The notes under the pieces: generated by a model | Seen by the model: only the letters and a program-made list of their open reading frames with translations | Databases searched by the model: none | Told to the model about the DNA's origin: nothing | Shown: positions 5,647-5,870 of the stretch, one piece after another | How the letters are laid out: each line of letters starts with the position of its first letter | Position numbering within the stretch: position 1 is the stretch's first letter | From: an uncultured Collinsella sp. | GTDB taxonomy: Bacteria; Actinomycetota; Coriobacteriia; Coriobacteriales; Coriobacteriaceae | Direction: 5' to 3' | NCBI GenBank assembly: GCA_900552755.1 | Contig: USAY01000112.1 | Location: 1-5,870, forward strand | Length of the DNA stretch: 5,870 nt | Made by a program: the position numbers and the translations under genes

Positions 5647-5838
5647 CTACTCGGTCTGGCAATAAGGGAAGCCGGGGCGGGGGCGAACCCAGACGTTCGT
5701 CGCCGAGGAGTAGTAGGCATAGCCGTTGTTGCCGACGCAGCACACGTAGGACGAGGAGCCACCCATGACGGAACGCAGCCACCAATTGTACCGATATACA
5801 AGGCGCGACCGCCGCCCATTATAGCGAACGCAGGCGCT
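5647..5838 (-). repeat. Orphan C-type-lectin-like C-terminal segment: candidate DGR template or variable repeat
   Basis: The frame between in-frame TAG codons at 5841-5839 and 5649-5647 encodes VYRYNWWLRSVMGGSSSY, then VCCVGNNGYAYYSS, then NVWVRPRPGFPYCQTE and stop. WWLRS...G...VRP near a C-terminus is the signature of the formylglycine-enzyme/C-lectin fold used by DGR target proteins, including phage tail fibres. No ATG, GTG or TTG with a ribosome site precedes WWLRS, and two TAG codons close the frame just upstream. It therefore cannot be a complete gene. A non-coding copy of a target 3' end is exactly what a DGR template repeat is. It could instead be a truncated pseudogene or a spare fibre cassette. 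Likely extent of the repeat is about 5650-5800. No second copy lies in the window. Confidence 0.55.
5671..5685 (-). other. G/C-only tract, candidate IMH-like element
   Basis: Minus-strand CGCCCCCGCCCCGGC is a 15-bp run of only G and C near the 3' end of the lectin-like segment. DGR repeats typically end in a short G/C-only stretch that marks where mutagenic homing starts (IMH, or its counterpart in the template). Nearby, the inverted repeat GGCC-CCAG-GGCC (5647-5636) can form a short hairpin right after the stop. Position and composition fit; function is inferred. Confidence 0.4.
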
Positions 5839-5870
5839 CTAGCTCGGCCTCGGCCTCGGCTATGCGCTCC
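5819..5870 (-). CDS. C-terminal end of an unidentified helical protein (only 16 full codons visible)
   Basis: The open frame entering from the right edge reads ERIAEAEAELERLRSL and stops with TAA at 5821-5819. The Glu/Ala/Leu/Arg content suggests a coiled coil or helical bundle. In many DGRs the gene just before the template repeat is avd, a small four-helix-bundle protein, so this could be its tail. A phage tail or structural protein is equally possible. Too little is visible to identify it. The GAGGCC repetition in the codons is simple and needs no special cause. Confidence 0.45.
   Translation of the reverse strand, partial: ERIAEAEAELERLRSL

Noticed and set aside
5289..5768. Plus-strand 159-codon frame over the DGR-like region
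   Set aside because: Arg/Pro/Ser-rich translation without recognisable features, on the strand opposite to all other genes. It is most likely a shadow of GC-rich non-genic DNA.
5361..5819. Minus-strand 152-codon frame starting at an ATG that overlaps the TAA at 5821-5819
   Set aside because: The TAATG overlap looks tempting, but no ribosome site precedes it. The translation is out of frame with the clear WWLRS...VRP signature and has no domain features.

Overview
This is a high-GC window in which every gene I can support lies on the minus strand. Its style suggests an actinobacterium of the Coriobacteriia, with Collinsella as a guess from sequence style and gut-phage-like content. I could not verify this by any search. 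Reading 5'->3' along the minus strand means reading from high to low coordinates.

Right edge (5870-5223): the last codons of an unidentified helical protein end at 5819. Next comes about 600 bp with no normal gene. It holds an orphan C-type-lectin-like C-terminal segment (5647-5838, core RYNWWLRS...NVWVRPRPGF) that has no start codon. A pure G/C tract sits near its 3' end, and a piece that resembles the C-terminal tail of a diversity-generating retroelement (DGR) reverse transcriptase follows (about 5443-5607). The best reading is a relic or incomplete DGR: a template repeat, or an orphan variable repeat, plus a reverse-transcriptase stump whose catalytic core is missing. A hairpin terminator (5307-5330) closes this part.

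Middle (5222-2822): a compact phage tail-end and lysis cassette. In order it holds a 108-aa acidic protein, a 55-aa XkdX-family protein, a 137-aa membrane-anchored coiled-coil protein, a 101-aa holin-like protein, a 354-aa zinc amidase endolysin with three Trp-type wall-binding repeats, and a 29-aa membrane microprotein that looks like DUF3789. Genes overlap or lie 1-20 bp apart, and ribosome-binding sites are often embedded in the last codons of the gene before. A strong intrinsic terminator (2786-2815) ends the cassette.

Left (2785-1): a short leader with a possible promoter, a possible attenuator hairpin, and a large P-type cation ATPase of the CtpE-like type that runs off the left edge. 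This looks like host DNA, so a prophage/host boundary probably lies near 2620-2785.

The phage genes fit together as host-receptor variation (DGR remnant), tail completion (XkdX region), and then membrane permeabilisation and wall digestion (holin plus amidase). The terminator insulates the downstream host ATPase from late phage transcription.
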